Assembly (NCBI GenBank): GCA_910591455.2
Contig: OU342807.1
Span: 12,667,116-12,731,115, forward strand
Source: Pholis gunnellus
Lineage: Eukaryota; Chordata; Actinopteri; Perciformes; Pholidae
Direction of reading: 5' to 3'
Length of the DNA: 64,000 bases
Part shown: positions 25,926 through 38,694 of the stretch, one piece after another
How the letters are laid out: each line of letters begins with the position of its first letter
How positions within the stretch are numbered: the first letter of the stretch is position 1
Position numbers and translations under genes: made by a program
The notes under the pieces: generated by a model
Databases searched by the model: none
Seen by the model: only the letters and a program-made list of their open reading frames with translations
Told to the model about the DNA's origin: nothing

Positions 25926-27116
25926 CTACAGATGAATACTTTTGTATGAAAAACATACAAAGATCTTATAAAATATAGTGTTTTGTAATCGATTAAACTA
26001 ATCTACCAAACAATATATATATAGAAGTAGCTGAAACAATCAGTTGATTAATCGGCAAGCCAATTGATAAAAACTATTTTGATCATTATTTTTCATTTCA
26101 TGGGTTCAGATTCTCAAATGTGAGGATGTGCTGCTTTTCCTTTTAATAGTTAAATAATTGTAATTCTTTTTGAATTTTGAATATTGGTCCTGAAATTATC
26201 CTCAAAACAAGCATATTGAGGATAAGTAAGTCAATAGTTTCTGAACACAGTGAAATGATGCTTACTCATTAATGCATGAGCAATGGTTCTCTCATTATAT
26301 AATAGCAGCCTATAACAGTAATAAGCCATTTTTATAGATTAAGTACTTCAAGAATTTTGTATAGCGTGGTAGTAGTACCTGTATACTTATACCACAGATA
26401 CTGCCTATACTTGTACTCTACGATCGACTAAGTAGACTGACTCCTCAAAGAGATCGTTGGGCGGAATCAGACATGAGCAATCGATAGCCGGGTTTTTAAA
26501 AATAGAACGAGACACTCAAAACTTTTGCAACATCTTGTATCGCTCTGCTCTCGAGATCAAAAGTGCCAGGAAGACTTGGAAGACAATTTCCAGAGTGTAC
26601 AAGTATGTGACCTGTGTCTTTACAACGTGGAGTCGGGTTCAGCCTTGCCGGAGAAAAAGTTTACTTAAGACAGTAAGTCTTCCTCCTGGTCATCTGATCG
26701 ACTAGCGGAAAGAGCACAAACAATGGCCAGTTAGCTGCTGGTTTATTTTAGTTAACTGTCTGCCAGTCTGCTTAAATATGTAGGCCGAGTCGAGGCAGTA
26801 GTGCATCTTTTTCCTGACTTTATGGCTACATTCGCCCTTTTAGCGTCGTAAACATTAGTTAACGCTAAGTTGTATTGCATAGAGGTGATGTGGGACGCCA
26901 GACTATTTATTTGTGCGTAACACTTCTAGCCCAGGCATGTGTGCGCGTATATAAGAAATGCACGAGCAAAAATGACCCGTAACTTAGTAACAACTTAACT
27001 ACCACAACATGTTTCTCCAAGCTGTGAGCACGCGCACTGTGCGTAACACCGATCTTTACTCTGAACCAACAGTGCGCACCAAGCCACAGGCCCTCAGCGT
27101 GTAAAAGGCTATCACC

Positions 27117-27684
27117 ATGGCCACGCAGTTTAGTATCGATGATGCCTTCGCGTTGGAGGGAGACGAGGAGGAAGCTGTGTCTGATGGAGAGGCAGAGGGA
27201 TGGAAGGGCAGAGACAACGACCGAGAAGGAGGAGAGATGACATTTGGTCCTCTAACTTTCTCCAAACCTCAGACTCATCCCTCTCCTGCTGCTGCTGCCG
27301 GCTCTCCTGAACACAGTAACCTAAAATATCAGGTACACCTTCAACTACTATAAAAAAAATAATCATAATAAATAAATTATTTACTTTAAACTGCTGCTCT
27401 CTCATTATCTGTGCTGCGTCTTTAGAATCTGGAAAACGAAGACGCCTTGGGCAGCAATGGCAATTCCTCCTTCAATAACTTCTTTAAAATCAGGTGGGTC
27501 CTACAGGCAGAACGTGTGATCGTAGACCACCATGTGTTTTGAAAAGTGAGATAAAGTCTGTTCCCGCTCTCTCTCTCTCTCTCTCTCTCCTCAGCGACCC
27601 GGCCACTCTGTCTTACTGCAGCTCCCAGTGGTCCTTCAGCACCTTGAGTTCAGTCACACAGCTGTCTGCACACTGCTGCGGGTG

Positions 27685-27754
<70 letters not shown>

Positions 27755-28362
27755 AACACATTTACTTTAAAGAATATTTCTGCTCAGGTGGGTGTCCCAT
27801 CCGCTGGTGAAGAAAAACAGAAGAGTTGTTCTCGCTTCATTCCTTCTCCTCATCACTGGAGTTGGTGAGTTGTTTACTCATTACGTGTAAAATATACAAC
27901 CAGAAGGATTTTGCTGTGATAAATGCTTAATTCAAAGAGGAATACTTTCATTCTAATTCGGTCTTATGCTCCTGTTTTGCTCACATTTTCACAGGTTTCT
28001 CCTCATGAATATTCTAGTGTGACATGAATAATGTATGTGCATAATGGCTCTGACCCTTTTAAGAGTAGTTACGTGAAATGTACAGTCGATGGTTCAGGAA
28101 ATAAAAATGTGTTATCTACTTCTTCTTCTTCTTCTTCTTGGACGAAGTAGATGTAAAATATTTAAATGCCTAAAATGTAAAATATTTAAATGCCACAGAA
28201 ACTTTTTTGTATGACAAAAGAATGCAAGTTTAGACATTTAGACATGTTTAGTTGTAGATAGTTTGTTCAGTGTTGTGTCAGTCAGGGACATGTTTGGCAC
28301 ACTGAACTTTGTACCCTTGTTGATTCTCTCTCTGTAACAGATTTTTTATCTCATGAAAAGTA

Positions 28363-28414
<52 letters not shown>

Positions 28415-29610
28415 CACTGATGTACTTTTGTATTGTTTCATTTTAGCTCTTATTTTCACGGGTGTTGTCATACAGCTGAATCCAAATGCAGGTAAGGAAA
28501 AAAGGAAAATAAACCATTTTAGTGTCCAGAAATGACTGAAAATAAATCTTATAGTCCAGATGCAAGATTATTTTTATAGTTATAGTTTTCCCTAAAACAT
28601 CAGAAAGCTGTAGATTGTTGTATGGGCTGATACAGACGCTGAAAAGCCGTGAATGAAACAAATAACCAACAAATTAAACCATATTAGAAACAAATCAACA
28701 TTTCACAACAAAATACTAACTCGCAAACACAAACCAAGTGAATAAATGGGACAGTTGTGCCTAAGATGTACCAACTGTATTCAGCACAGTATACAAACTA
28801 CAGTTATAGTTTGCAATGGAGTCAGGACCTATTAAATAAGATACTTTAAAAGAAAGACAAATAAAAAATATAGATACTTTACAAGGTTGTCTGTAAGAAT
28901 ACTTTTCAAGTGGCAGAAAAAAAGAAAGTAAAACTAAGTTGTCAGTTTTCTTTTTTTATTTAATGTCATCCTGAATGAATAGAGGAAATAGATAATGTGA
29001 ATAACTCTTTGCGAGCAGCATAGTACATTTCTTGACATTGGGGGAATTTGCCCCTTCAGTTTTTGTATGGACTAAACGAACAGTTAATTATTGAACTTCA
29101 GACTGATTCTATTAGCTTTGGACGGAGCCAGGCTAGCTCTTTCCAGTGCTAAGCTAAGCTAACAGTCTTATGGCTGTAACTTCATAATGAGCGTACAGAC
29201 ATGAGAGAGGTATCGATCCTCTCATCCAGCTCCTGGCAACAAAAGCAAATAAGCATATTTCCCAAAATGTTGAACTATTCTTTTAATGTGTGGTTTCATT
29301 GATTAGAGTTGGTGACTGTCTTTTTAGTGGGTTGTAACTAATAAAACGGTCCTTTCAGGTGTTTCAAGTGCTATTTTCTTTGTACCTGGATTTCTCCTCT
29401 TCATCCCTGGAGGTAAATTGATCCATCGATTCCTAGAGTTTTTGTTTTGCTTGGCCTTAGCCTGTACCAGTAAATGCATGCCTTGTTTTGTTGGTATTAA
29501 CAATGTCATAACCTGTATTTCCTACAGTGTACCATGTGATATACATCAGCTGTGCCGTCCGGGGAAGGAGAGGCTTCAAATTGTTCTACCTACCCTATTT
29601 TGAAAAATGA
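27117..29610 (+). CDS. tmem134: Transmembrane protein 134, complete
   Basis: Seven coding exons: 27117-27332, 27426-27493, 27595-27681, 27788-27864, 28447-28491, 29359-29412 and 29528-29610. They total 630 nt, 209 aa. The ATG is followed by ATQFSIDDAF, matching the start of human TMEM134. The cytosolic half is acidic, then LKYQNLENEDA, then the highly conserved SSQWSFSTLSS and HPLVKKNRRVVLASF. Two membrane segments follow (about residues 133-155 and 163-190, including SSAIFFVPGFLLFIPG). The C-terminus is GFKLFYLPYFEK. TMEM134 is a small two-pass membrane protein of poorly defined function, so I assign none. Introns 2 and 3 are only 101 and 106 nt and are filled by CT and CA repeats. Confidence 0.95.
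27567..27589. repeat. (CT)n tract before tmem134 exon 3
   Basis: About 11-12 CT units directly upstream of the acceptor at 27593-27594, so they form the polypyrimidine tract of intron 2. Confidence 0.85.
27687..27752. repeat. (CA)33 microsatellite filling tmem134 intron 3
   Basis: Uninterrupted CA repeat beginning within the donor region (GTGAGCACACA) and covering about 66 of the 106 nt of the intron 27682-27787. Confidence 0.9.
28367..28411. repeat. (TA)n microsatellite
   Basis: About 22 TA units, ending 35 nt before the tmem134 exon 5 acceptor at 28445-28446. Confidence 0.85.
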
Positions 29611-29832
29611 CATTTCACGAGACACTACATTTCACTACATGTATTTGTTTGCTATCTTCAAATGATTGTTGTTTTTTCTTGTCATTGTAATGACCACTAC
29701 TAATTCAACCACTCAGTGCCTCGACTATGTTTCCACTACATGAACTGATATTGCTGTATTTGTACACAAAAAAGAAGGAGATTGGTCCTGCCTGTGTTTT
29801 CTATGTCGTGTGAATAATGACTGTGAAATTAC

Positions 29833-29838
29833 AATAAA
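29833..29838 (+). terminator. Polyadenylation signal of tmem134
   Basis: AATAAA about 220 nt after the tmem134 stop codon, followed by a T/GT-rich stretch. Confidence 0.65.
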
Positions 29839-30009
29839 ACTTTTGTATATTTTAATTTGTGCCAGTTGAGATTTTTTCCAATCAAGGGCAAAGTGAGCTT
29901 TACCATATGCCTTTAAAACAAACTATACTGTGATTTTTCTAAATCACTATGACTTTAAAAACCATACTATAGTATGACAATTTTCATGACATGTATATTA
30001 TACCATGAC

Positions 30010-30300
30010 TTCATCCACGGCAAAAGGCGTAACCACGATCCAAGGAAACCTGTGAGGGGAGAAAGCACAAAGACTCTGGTGAAGAAGCCAAATTAGTAAC
30101 ATGCATTCATGGGACATGAAAACGTACAAATGGAGAGGGAGAGGAGGATTAGAGTGTATCCTAGGAAGTCCCCCCATCCATCTAGGCAAGCCTGAGCCGG
30201 CCATAAGCGTTATAAAAGAAGAAAGTCTTAAGCTTATTCTTAAATTTCGAGAAGGCGGAAAAAAAGTGAGGAAGCCAAGAGATGCAGGAACTCTAAAATA
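30010..30300 (+). repeat. Degenerate dispersed repeat between tmem134 and aip
   Basis: Shows 'ggagagggagaggaggatta', 'ctaggaagtccccccatcc', 'ctaggcaagcctgagccgg' and 'agaagaaagtcttaagctta'. This order of phrases occurs in an abundant teleost interspersed repeat. No coding capacity. Confidence 0.5.
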
Positions 30301-30623
30301 TTAGGAATAAATGAGATATTTAGCCTGCTGGTATTCTACAATAGTCAAAATCAATCTATTCAAATTTGAAACCGGTGTGACATTTAGAAGGCAGATTTAG
30401 GTTTACATAAAATAAGAGACAATGCATGGCGTACTAGTACTTGATTCGTTATGTATATTTTCATGACACTTTTGTGACTGTTATCGTAGTGAAGCCTTTA
30501 ATGACACTCGCGCAGGCTACGTCCAGAGGGCGCTGTGAGGCGCAGAGGGACGTCCCACGAAACGACTCTGTTGGTGGCTTCGGCAAACATCGTCATCTGT
30601 CGTTAATTGAGACTCGGTCAAGG

Positions 30624-33600
30624 ATGGAGGAAGAGGCACGCAAGCTTCTCGAGGAAGGAATAGTAAAGAAACTGATCAGTCCTGGAAAAGGAGAGCTATC
30701 GACCTTTCCCAATGGAACAAAGGTAAAACTACAGTGTGTCGACGGTTGGAACTGCCGAGTCCAGTCCGCTGAATTAGTTTAAGAAATGCGATGAAGCACT
30801 TTAGCTAATGCTACCACTAGCTAGCTAACACAGTAGACTGTCAGATAGACGTTAATGTGAACGTTACAGCAAAGTTAATGCGCTTGTACACAGATAACGC
30901 TGACAAGCTTGTGAGCTTTGCTCCCTTTGTGGTTATACAACGTTAGATGTGTTTGCAGCTGCCGGTTTACATTTTTTTTTTCCCTTATTTTTTTCATCTG
31001 ATGGAAAGACAGGGGGTGGGACAGGATGGCATGTGTTTATGAATGCTGATTGGTCGGCAGACCACGCCAATCATTTGTCCTTTGTTGTGATTGGTCAGAA
31101 TATGATGGACTCTCTCCAGGCCTGTCTGAGCCGTACAGATTGCTCTTTTGTTTCTAGTAAACAAGCGGACTCGAGTGCTTCGCGTGTCCTTTGAAACGTG
31201 TGGCGTCACAACCGTTATTTTAACTGTTCTGTTGAGCAGTGTGCTGTGTGTTTAATGTTGTCCGTGTTTACGTCCCATCTTTGTTTACCAGGTGGTCTTC
31301 CACTACCGCACCAGCCTGTGTGATGGCAAAGTGCTGGATGACTCCAGAACCATGGGGGGCCGCAGCAAACCCATGGAGCTCATCTTAGGCAAGAAGTTTA
31401 AACTAGCTGTGTGGGAGAGAGTGCTCATCACCATGAAACAAGGCGAAGTTGCAGACTTCACCTGTGACAATAAGGTTGGTGTGCTGGACATTTGGGGTGA
31501 AGGGGCAATCTTGTTCTTTCTATGTGCATTTACCATTTCTGTTCACCCGTCAGCACACGGCACTGTACCCGCTCGTGTCCCAGTCCCTGAGAAACATCAG
31601 TGCTGGTAAGGACCCCCTGGAAGGCCAGAGGCACTGCTGCGGCATTGCTCAGATCCACTCCCACCACTCTCTGGGGCACAAGGACCTGGATCAGCTTCAG
31701 GCCAATCAGCAGCCTCTCGTCTTCAGCATCGAGCTGCTGGAGGTGAGCCCACAGTTTAATATTAATGGTGTTTATTGTATTGGGTTGCATTCAGGTTTGC
31801 AAACTGTGTTTTCTTCTATTGTATCGCCAACACAATACCTGAGTTTTGGTACCAATACCAGTACCCTTTTATAAAAATATCTTACTTTGACATATATGAA
31901 CCTTTTTTTTCCAAACCATTTTTTGTGGGGAAAAAAGAAGCAAAAGTTCTCACAAATCAAGTGTGAAATCAAAGGTGTTATGTATGCATGAGGATGACAA
32001 CATATTATAAACACCTATTGATATCATGTAGTCCAATACGACACCCCTTTGGTCTCAATTGTTGTAACACAATTTAAGCATAAGCTGAAATGTATAAGGC
32101 TCACTAAGACAGGATTCCTAGGCACGGATATTGTAATGAATTGCATTAGACTGTGGATGTGCATCTAATACACTTCTAATGTAATTGATATGTACAATAA
32201 AGAGTTGCTATTTGCTTAGCACAGCTACAGTTCTATTCCCCTACAGTGTGAGCTCCGGCTGCTACTGACCTTCTCTCTTTTCCTCTGCTCAGGTTCTGTC
32301 TCCAGGATCGTTCCAGCTTGACGTGTGGGCCATGACAGACGAAGAGAAACTCAAGCTCGTGCCTCAGATCCATGAGGAGGGCAACATGCTTTTCAAAAAG
32401 GGCCAAATTAAGGAAGCCACAGACAAGTACTACAATGGCCTTGCCTGCCTCAAAAATCTACAGATGAAGGTTAGAGCACAGTTGAATACGAGCTAATAAA
32501 GATCAGATCTGGTTTCTTTAGTATAAACACTGAAACATGCACTAAAATGCATTCTGTAACTCCTCTCTGTGACTTTGGTCTCGCCTTTCAGGAGCACCCT
32601 GGGGACGAAGTATGGGTGAAGTTGGACCACATGATAACACCACTGCTCCTCAACTACTGCCAGTGCAAGCTACTCCAGGGCCAGTACTACGAAGTCATCG
32701 AACACTGCACATCCATAGTCTTCAAATATGAGGGTGAGGCTTTGTTGTTGGTGCTGCACATGCTAGATTGATTCAATTTAATGTAATAAAGCTTAGACAA
32801 CTAAGTTTTTTTTTATGAGTCTGCCACACAAGTCTACTGTACAGTGATGGCTAAATCATGTGACCGAAATTTAAATTGCATGATTTTATTAACTTACCAT
32901 TATTCAACCGTTGGGAAGAATGTAATGTGAAGTCATCGAACCTGCTTTTGCTACCATGCTACGTGACTTGGGGGTGTGTTCATAGCATTTCCATAACATA
33001 ACCCGAGAGCACCTTGTTCATACTTGTCTATAAACTACCATTTGAACGTTATTATGATCCTGAACATAACATCACAACATATCTGTTTTAGGGAGCTCTG
33101 ACAGATAGTCTACAGTTTATTTTAAGCTAAGGGAAAGTAGGAGAATGTTGAAATCATTTTACAGGACATTTGACTTTTTTCTGTAATTTTTCATGCTGTT
33201 TTCCAGGATGCGTAGGAGCTCTGATTTATGTGCAAATAAAGAATTTGTATTTTTTTTTGTCCCCTTCCTAACAGACAACGTGAAGGCCTTCTACAAGCGA
33301 GCTAAGGCCCACGCTGCAGTGTGGAATGAGACGGAGGCCCGTGCAGACTTTGACAAGGTGTTGGAGCTGGACCCCTCTCTGGGACCGTCTATCGCCAAGG
33401 AGCTGAAGACCATGGAGGAGAAGATCCGCAACAAAGAGAAAGAGGAAAAGGGTCGCTACAAAGACCTATTCAACTACAACGCAACACCAGCCACTGCCAC
33501 TACGGTCAGTCTAGCTCGAGTTTTATTTCTGTAAACTGCGTCTCCTGTCTGTCCCCTGGATATTTATATGAAGCTCATTTGTTATAACATAGTGCAGATA

Positions 33601-33639
33601 TTCAAAGAAGTGTCTGCTCTTCCTTCCTCACAGGGTTGA
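30624..33639 (+). CDS. aip: AH receptor-interacting protein (AIP/XAP2/ARA9), complete
   Basis: Exons: 30624-30722, 31292-31474, 31554-31742, 32293-32469, 32592-32733, 33275-33504 and 33634-33639, giving about 341 aa (human 330). Start chosen at MEEEARKLLEEGI, which aligns with the human start. The upstream frame stays open but shows no homology. Residues 1 to about 170 form the FKBP-like domain (PMELILGKKFKLAVWE, YPLVSQSLRNI, GKDPLEGQRHCCG). From about 175 there are three TPR repeats (AMTDEEKLKLVPQIHEEGN, TPLLLNYCQCKL, KAFYKRAKAHAAVWN, KVLELDPSL), then a C-terminal helix. AIP is a cytosolic Hsp90 co-chaperone that holds the AH receptor and binds phosphodiesterases. The FKBP domain is thought to lack isomerase activity in this family. 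The end is uncertain: splicing at 33504 gives ...ATTG stop (33637-33639), while read-through would stop at 33534 and add a different short tail. Confidence 0.94.
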
Positions 33640-33824
33640 ATCTCACAGTGGGTTGGAACAAGAGGATGCCTGTGAATTTCAAAAGTGGAGGAGGAAACCG
33701 CGCTGACTGGTGTTTTAAGTTTTTAATCCATGCATCCGAGCCAAAAACTGTTGCCACTCTGCCCTCCATGGAACACGCAAACATATGCTCACAGGAGTCC
33801 GGTCACACACGCAAAGTCATGCGC

Positions 33825-33849
33825 ATATATATATATATATATATATATA
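33825..33849. repeat. (TA)n microsatellite in the aip 3' UTR
   Basis: About 12 AT/TA units roughly 190 nt after the aip stop. Confidence 0.8.
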
Positions 33850-34605
33850 CTAAGGTGCAATTTGCATTCCTGCCTTACTCCCTTTATCAAAGTAATATTC
33901 AGTCCTTGATTAAGGCAGGCTGACATAGCCATAGGTATGTACTGGCCAACAGCATCATTATTTTAGACTCTTTTCTTTACTTAGCCCGCTCCAGAAATGT
34001 CAACACTCTTGGTTAAATAACTTGCTCACAGTAATGGGATACTGCCTACAGCATGTTATCCGTAGCAACATTTTTCACAAGATGTGCTGCAAAGAATTTT
34101 TTCTTTTTCTTTTTTTAGAAATAAGTAGTTTACGCATTTTATGTTGTCTTGCTTTCTCTGAAATATGTGCAGCGCTGTTTGATTACAATGGATTCCCGCT
34201 AGAAAACCATGGAGTACTTTCTTTTTTTTGTGCACAAGGAACGTCATGTACTCGCATGCACACCTCTGCCTTCCACGCCAGACCCCCCTCTTCCTTCTTG
34301 GTAACAGCGGAAGCACTGGAGTAAGCAGGAGACCGTTCTCCTGGTAGATGCGACTGGGAAACCAAGCTGTCTTGTGACAATCATTATACAACACACATGG
34401 ACTTCTTATCTTTGCTTTCTCCTTTGTACTCATTTCATATATATATATAAGATCTATAACATCATATTGTTTTTGTCAAGATGTACTCAACAAAGCCCTC
34501 ACTATCTCCTTCACTTGCTCATAAAGAGCTTCTCGTCCATCTTCTTGTGAAGCAGCTGGTTGTTAGGCCGTGAGACGTCATTGAGGTTGTGATCATGTAA
34601 ATGAC

Positions 34606-34611
34606 AATAAA
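34606..34611 (+). terminator. Polyadenylation signal of aip
   Basis: AATAAA followed by 'tgtgtgttt', about 970 nt downstream of the aip stop; a GT-rich downstream element fits a true 3' end. Confidence 0.6.
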
Positions 34612-35918
34612 TGTGTGTTTATCCCCCGGTTTTGCATTTTACTTCAATATATTTGTGACATGCACACACGTGATTTGTAACAGCTTGCGTCGCATCCTAG
34701 AGTGAAAGATGTTCTAAATATTTAAAGAGCTCAATAAGGAAAAGGCCCTTTTTACAGCAGCCATTTTGACATGTTATAGCAAGATTAACACAGGTGTAAC
34801 TGATTAAAATTAATTACGGTCCCATTCAATTTATTGTGTCAGAGCCGTTCCAGTATGCCGGCGTGCACAATTCCGTCCTGAAGAAGCCGAAATGGATTAA
34901 TGTTATTACTTACACTTGTGTAAGACGCGTACAAATGGATGCTGTGAAAAGGCCTTTTATTCAGAGCAAATCCATGATTAGTGGATTGTCTTCTGATAGC
35001 TCTCAATGTGGCAAGACGCTCGGATAACACACACACAAAGGGAGTGTGACTTCGTTCTCTGATTAGGCAGACATGACTTTATCTAAATATAGCAAATAGT
35101 TGTTTGCTGCTATTGATGCTCTGAATGTCACAGAGAACCTTTAGAGAAATCTTGGCACGATGTGCACGTGTGGCCTTGGGTCAGTTAGCGCAGTACCATG
35201 AAGAGTCTAATTCAACTAAAAGCATTTAATATGAAGGTGTCTGCAGTATAACTGGAAAATATCAGTTCCCTGGCAACAGATGAAACAGACACCGAAAGTT
35301 GTTTTTTTCTGTTATTTAATTAAGATATACATACATAACTGCAAAAATCCGGTTTACAAAATTTCCATTACTAACAAATTGACTTGAGATGTACAGTGTT
35401 TTTTGGGATTGAGAAACATGTAATGTGTGTTTACATTACAAAATATGAAAACAAAGCAAGGATGGATAGAAATGGGGTATAATCAAAATGTCCATATTAA
35501 CAAAAAAATATTCAGTGGTTGCAGAGTGATGATCAAAAAGCCCAAACTTGAACGATGGTGCAGCTGGAACATTGATTTCATCATTGGAAAAACCCCAACT
35601 TTCGCGGTCAAAATAATATTTTCCCATCCATTTTAGTAAGGTTTTCACCCACAGCTTAACTTTAAAATGCGTAGAAATTCACCACACTAATTTCAAAATG
35701 GATACAAAACTGCATTTTGCATACACAGAAAGTTTGTGATGAGCAAAATGGTGTGGTGGAATGCAGGGAACAGTGGAGACGAGAAGGACATAATGCACCG
35801 ATAAAAAGCTGTCGAGGAAAAAGTGAAACGCTATGGCAGCAAAACAGACGATGGGGATCTCGATGAGGACAGTTTTCTATCGGGAAGCAGTGAGGAGTGA
35901 AGGGAGCTTTTGAAAAGG
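34612..35918. other. Intergenic/3' UTR stretch between convergent aip and cdk2ap2
   Basis: No exon seen. The cdk2ap2 3' UTR must extend leftwards from 35918. One AATAAA hexamer on the minus strand (TTTATT on + at 34956-34961) is a possible but distant signal. Confidence 0.45.
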
Positions 35919-38399
35919 TTATGTGCGGGCGCTTCTCTCCGTCTCTGCAAGACACTCCCTGACCAGTGCACGGGCATGGATTATACCTGAAGACAGACAC
36001 AAGGTGCAAGGAGGCATTAAATCAACAGTTTGACATTCATGATATTCATTGCTACAATAAGTGGTAGCAATTTCTGTCTGAGTATACTTCAACTAAAAAA
36101 AATCTAATGCATCCAAGACAGTCTTTATTGCTATGATAACCATAAGGCTGGCAGGAAAACTGCAGGTCAAGTTAAAGGCAAAATTGGGTTTAGTCGTCTG
36201 TCCGCCTGTTAAATTAACACAACTGAAGCTTCTAATGCATGCGATTGTACTTCAATCACGGCAGTCTATTACTTCTATATATCTGCATAACTATCCATTT
36301 GAATTTATAAACGGAGCATAAAATGGGAGTAGCATAATAATCATTTCCTTCTCATGTTTTGTTGACAATGGCCTTACTTCCTCTTTGTTCGGTGTCCACA
36401 CATCAAAATCAACCAAGCTTTGTTTTTTCTTTTTGTTTGTTTGTCTTTGCTTCTGACTTGCAAATAACAATTAATGGTCCATGTTTTTTTTTCAGTTACC
36501 ATAACCATGTACAAAAGGAGGTTATAGTAAAACAAATATTCAGTTTAACTTTCGTATCTCACACATCTGACAACCAGCAACAGGGTTTTGATCTACAGGT
36601 GTTTATTAGAAGACTTCTTTCCCACTCCGAAATCCCAGTTCTCCACTAGCACTTAAACCTAGCATTTGTAAACACAGGAAGCTTTTTAAAGACCTGTGAA
36701 GATGAAGTAAAAAATCGGTGTGTAAGGTATTAATATTTACTGATAAAACTGTCTTACACTTGCTTGGTATTTGTGTGTAGATTGCCGCATACATTTGTGA
36801 ATATTACAAATTATTGTCCACATTTGTAATCTTATTTTTCATTTGTCACATTTGTGACCATTTTAAAATCAATTCCCCCCACACGCACTTTTATAAACTA
36901 TTCATGATACTCGGCACACACTAATCCTGACTTGCACTGAGATCAGGCAGTGTGTGTCTTTTTGACAAGTTAAGTATACCTCTCTTTAGCCTCTCCATAG
37001 CACTCTTGCTCCCAGCGTATGTAGGCCGGATCTCACGGCTCATCTCCTCAATGACAGACAGAAGCTCACTGTAGGTGGATCCTTGAGACACTTTGACAGG
37101 CTGTTTGTGTAGTTTCACAAACATGCCATGTTTGGGGGGAGAAAAAAAAATAGGAGTATCAAGACTTGTCACAGCTAGAAAATGATAAAAATAAAAAAAA
37201 CATGCTTTTTTTTGTAGACTCATGCACTCAAATCAGCCACCCCCCTGGCTATCACAACAAGGCCATATAAGTCACATGCATGCAGCTGCCTCACAGTAAC
37301 AGCCTTGCAGATCTGTCAGTATCTACTGTCCTCCATGAATAGAGAAAGACATGTGCAATTTGAGGCATTATAAATAAATGTATTTACTTCAACTGCTACA
37401 GCCCTAGTGAGGGGATTTATGCAAAGTGGCTGACAAAGGCATAACATCAAGTACAAGCTCTACATCTTGACCTGCACAGGCCCACATTGAAAACATCAAG
37501 AGTGGTTGTGGTTTGATTATTGATTAACTTGTATTATGTATGCATACATGGATGTATTTGTGTATGCATTTAGGGGTGGGCAACATATTGAATATACTTA
37601 ATGTATTGCAGCTTGTTCTAAGTGGGGTGTAGTAAATGACTATATTGAGGGAGAAAGTGAAGCGGCGAAGTGAGTTTATACGTGTTGAGGTCACAAAGTG
37701 AAGGAAGATGCCAGCCTCCACATCGAAAAAGACGGTCAAACTAGCCCCCACGTTGTTTTGCGGTAGATGAATAAACTAGGTATTGTGGTAAGGGCGTGTC
37801 AGAACTGACTACAAAATAAAAGGGATGTTTTGGTGAACATGATAGGCAATTTCACATTCTTTCAATAAGTCAAAAATAGGGGAAATTGTGTGAATAATTA
37901 TTCCAAATTAATGATTAAGAATACATTTCCAAAGACCAGTTTCACTTCAAAATAAAAGCACACCGCTCAGGACATTTTGGTGTGTTCCTTCTAAATTCAG
38001 ATTAGTTTATTACAACGATCATGCTGGTATGACCATACATATAGAAAGGGTTAGATCAAAAATATATGTTATTTGAGAGAAAATATAACAAAGACAACAC
38101 TACAGCATGAATAACTGTACTTCAGACATACCTGAACAAAGCCCATGGAGGGTGGGCCAAAGTCACTAAAAGCCGGCCTGAAGTTGGATGACGAGGGCAG
38201 GGATGGAGAGGGCACAGAGGAGCCTAGACAGAAGATGGGAACAGATGTGACACACTATGGTTGAAACTTGTAACACCAAGAATCATCCGTAACACAGATA
38301 TCAATGGGCCAATAACTGCATGTCCAACTGAGTGGTGTTAGAACCTGGGGGTGTGTGGTTGGAGCCGGAGGGCGCAGGAGCAATGGGTTTGTAGCTCAT
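35919..38399 (-). CDS. cdk2ap2: CDK2-associated protein 2 (DOC-1R), complete
   Basis: Four coding exons on the minus strand: 38345-38399, 38132-38223, 36980-37100 and 35919-35986 (336 nt, 111 aa; human CDK2AP2 is 126). The start MSYKPIAPAPSGS matches CDK2AP2 and not CDK2AP1 (MSYKPNLA...). The middle is Ser/Pro-rich (SVPSPSLPSSSNFRP) then FSDFGPPSMGFVQ. The conserved helical C-terminal half reads STYSELLSVIEEM, EIRPTYAGSKSAMERLKRG and IIHARALVRECLAETERSART. Family members bind CDK2 and are part of NuRD-type chromatin complexes; I infer the same nuclear role. The last exon is too short for simple ORF finding but is nearly identical to the human end. Confidence 0.94.
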
Positions 38400-38521
38400 T
38401 GCGATTTCAGCAGGCAGCTCCCCATACGCCGCGCCACTTCCTTCGGCCCCGTCAACCCGGTGTTTATACAGCTTTACTGGTGGTGGTGAGCTCCTAAGAG
38501 CTGATTTTCAAAGACGACAAA

Positions 38522-38524
<3 letters not shown>

Positions 38525-38558
<34 letters not shown>
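38525..38558. repeat. (CA)n microsatellite
   Basis: About 17 CA units just upstream of the second cdk2ap2 exon on the transcribed strand. Confidence 0.85.
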
Positions 38559-38562
<4 letters not shown>

Positions 38563-38694
38563 CACAATAAAAAGATGTCAAATGTATATTCATCCTCAGA
38601 ATGACAAAGGGAGCTAAAGTGTGCAGCTATAAGATTATTAATTAACTAATAACTAATTAAAGTTATAAGATCAGTGAATATAATTGTGTTGGTG

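Larger units (their letters stand above)
24115..27116. other. Intergenic region between serping1 and tmem134 (head to head)
   Basis: 3 kb separating divergent genes, so it should contain both promoters. No TATA box is obvious near 24114. AT-rich DNA runs from 24200 to 25450. A nested repeat occupies 25478-25925. The 26440-26720 segment is open and unassigned. The last 120 nt before tmem134 are GC-richer and TATA-less. Confidence 0.5.

Noticed and set aside
30441..30623. Upstream in-frame extension of AIP
   Set aside because: The frame is open but has no similarity to AIP; the conserved start aligns at 30624.
34056..34433. 125-codon minus-strand ORF
   Set aside because: Lies in the aip 3' UTR; no homology or splice context.
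36921..36979. Read-through end of cdk2ap2 exon 3 (...NLSKRHTLPDLSASQD)
   Set aside because: A donor at 36979 and the last exon at 35919-35986 restore the conserved IIHARALVRECL ending, so these residues are intronic.
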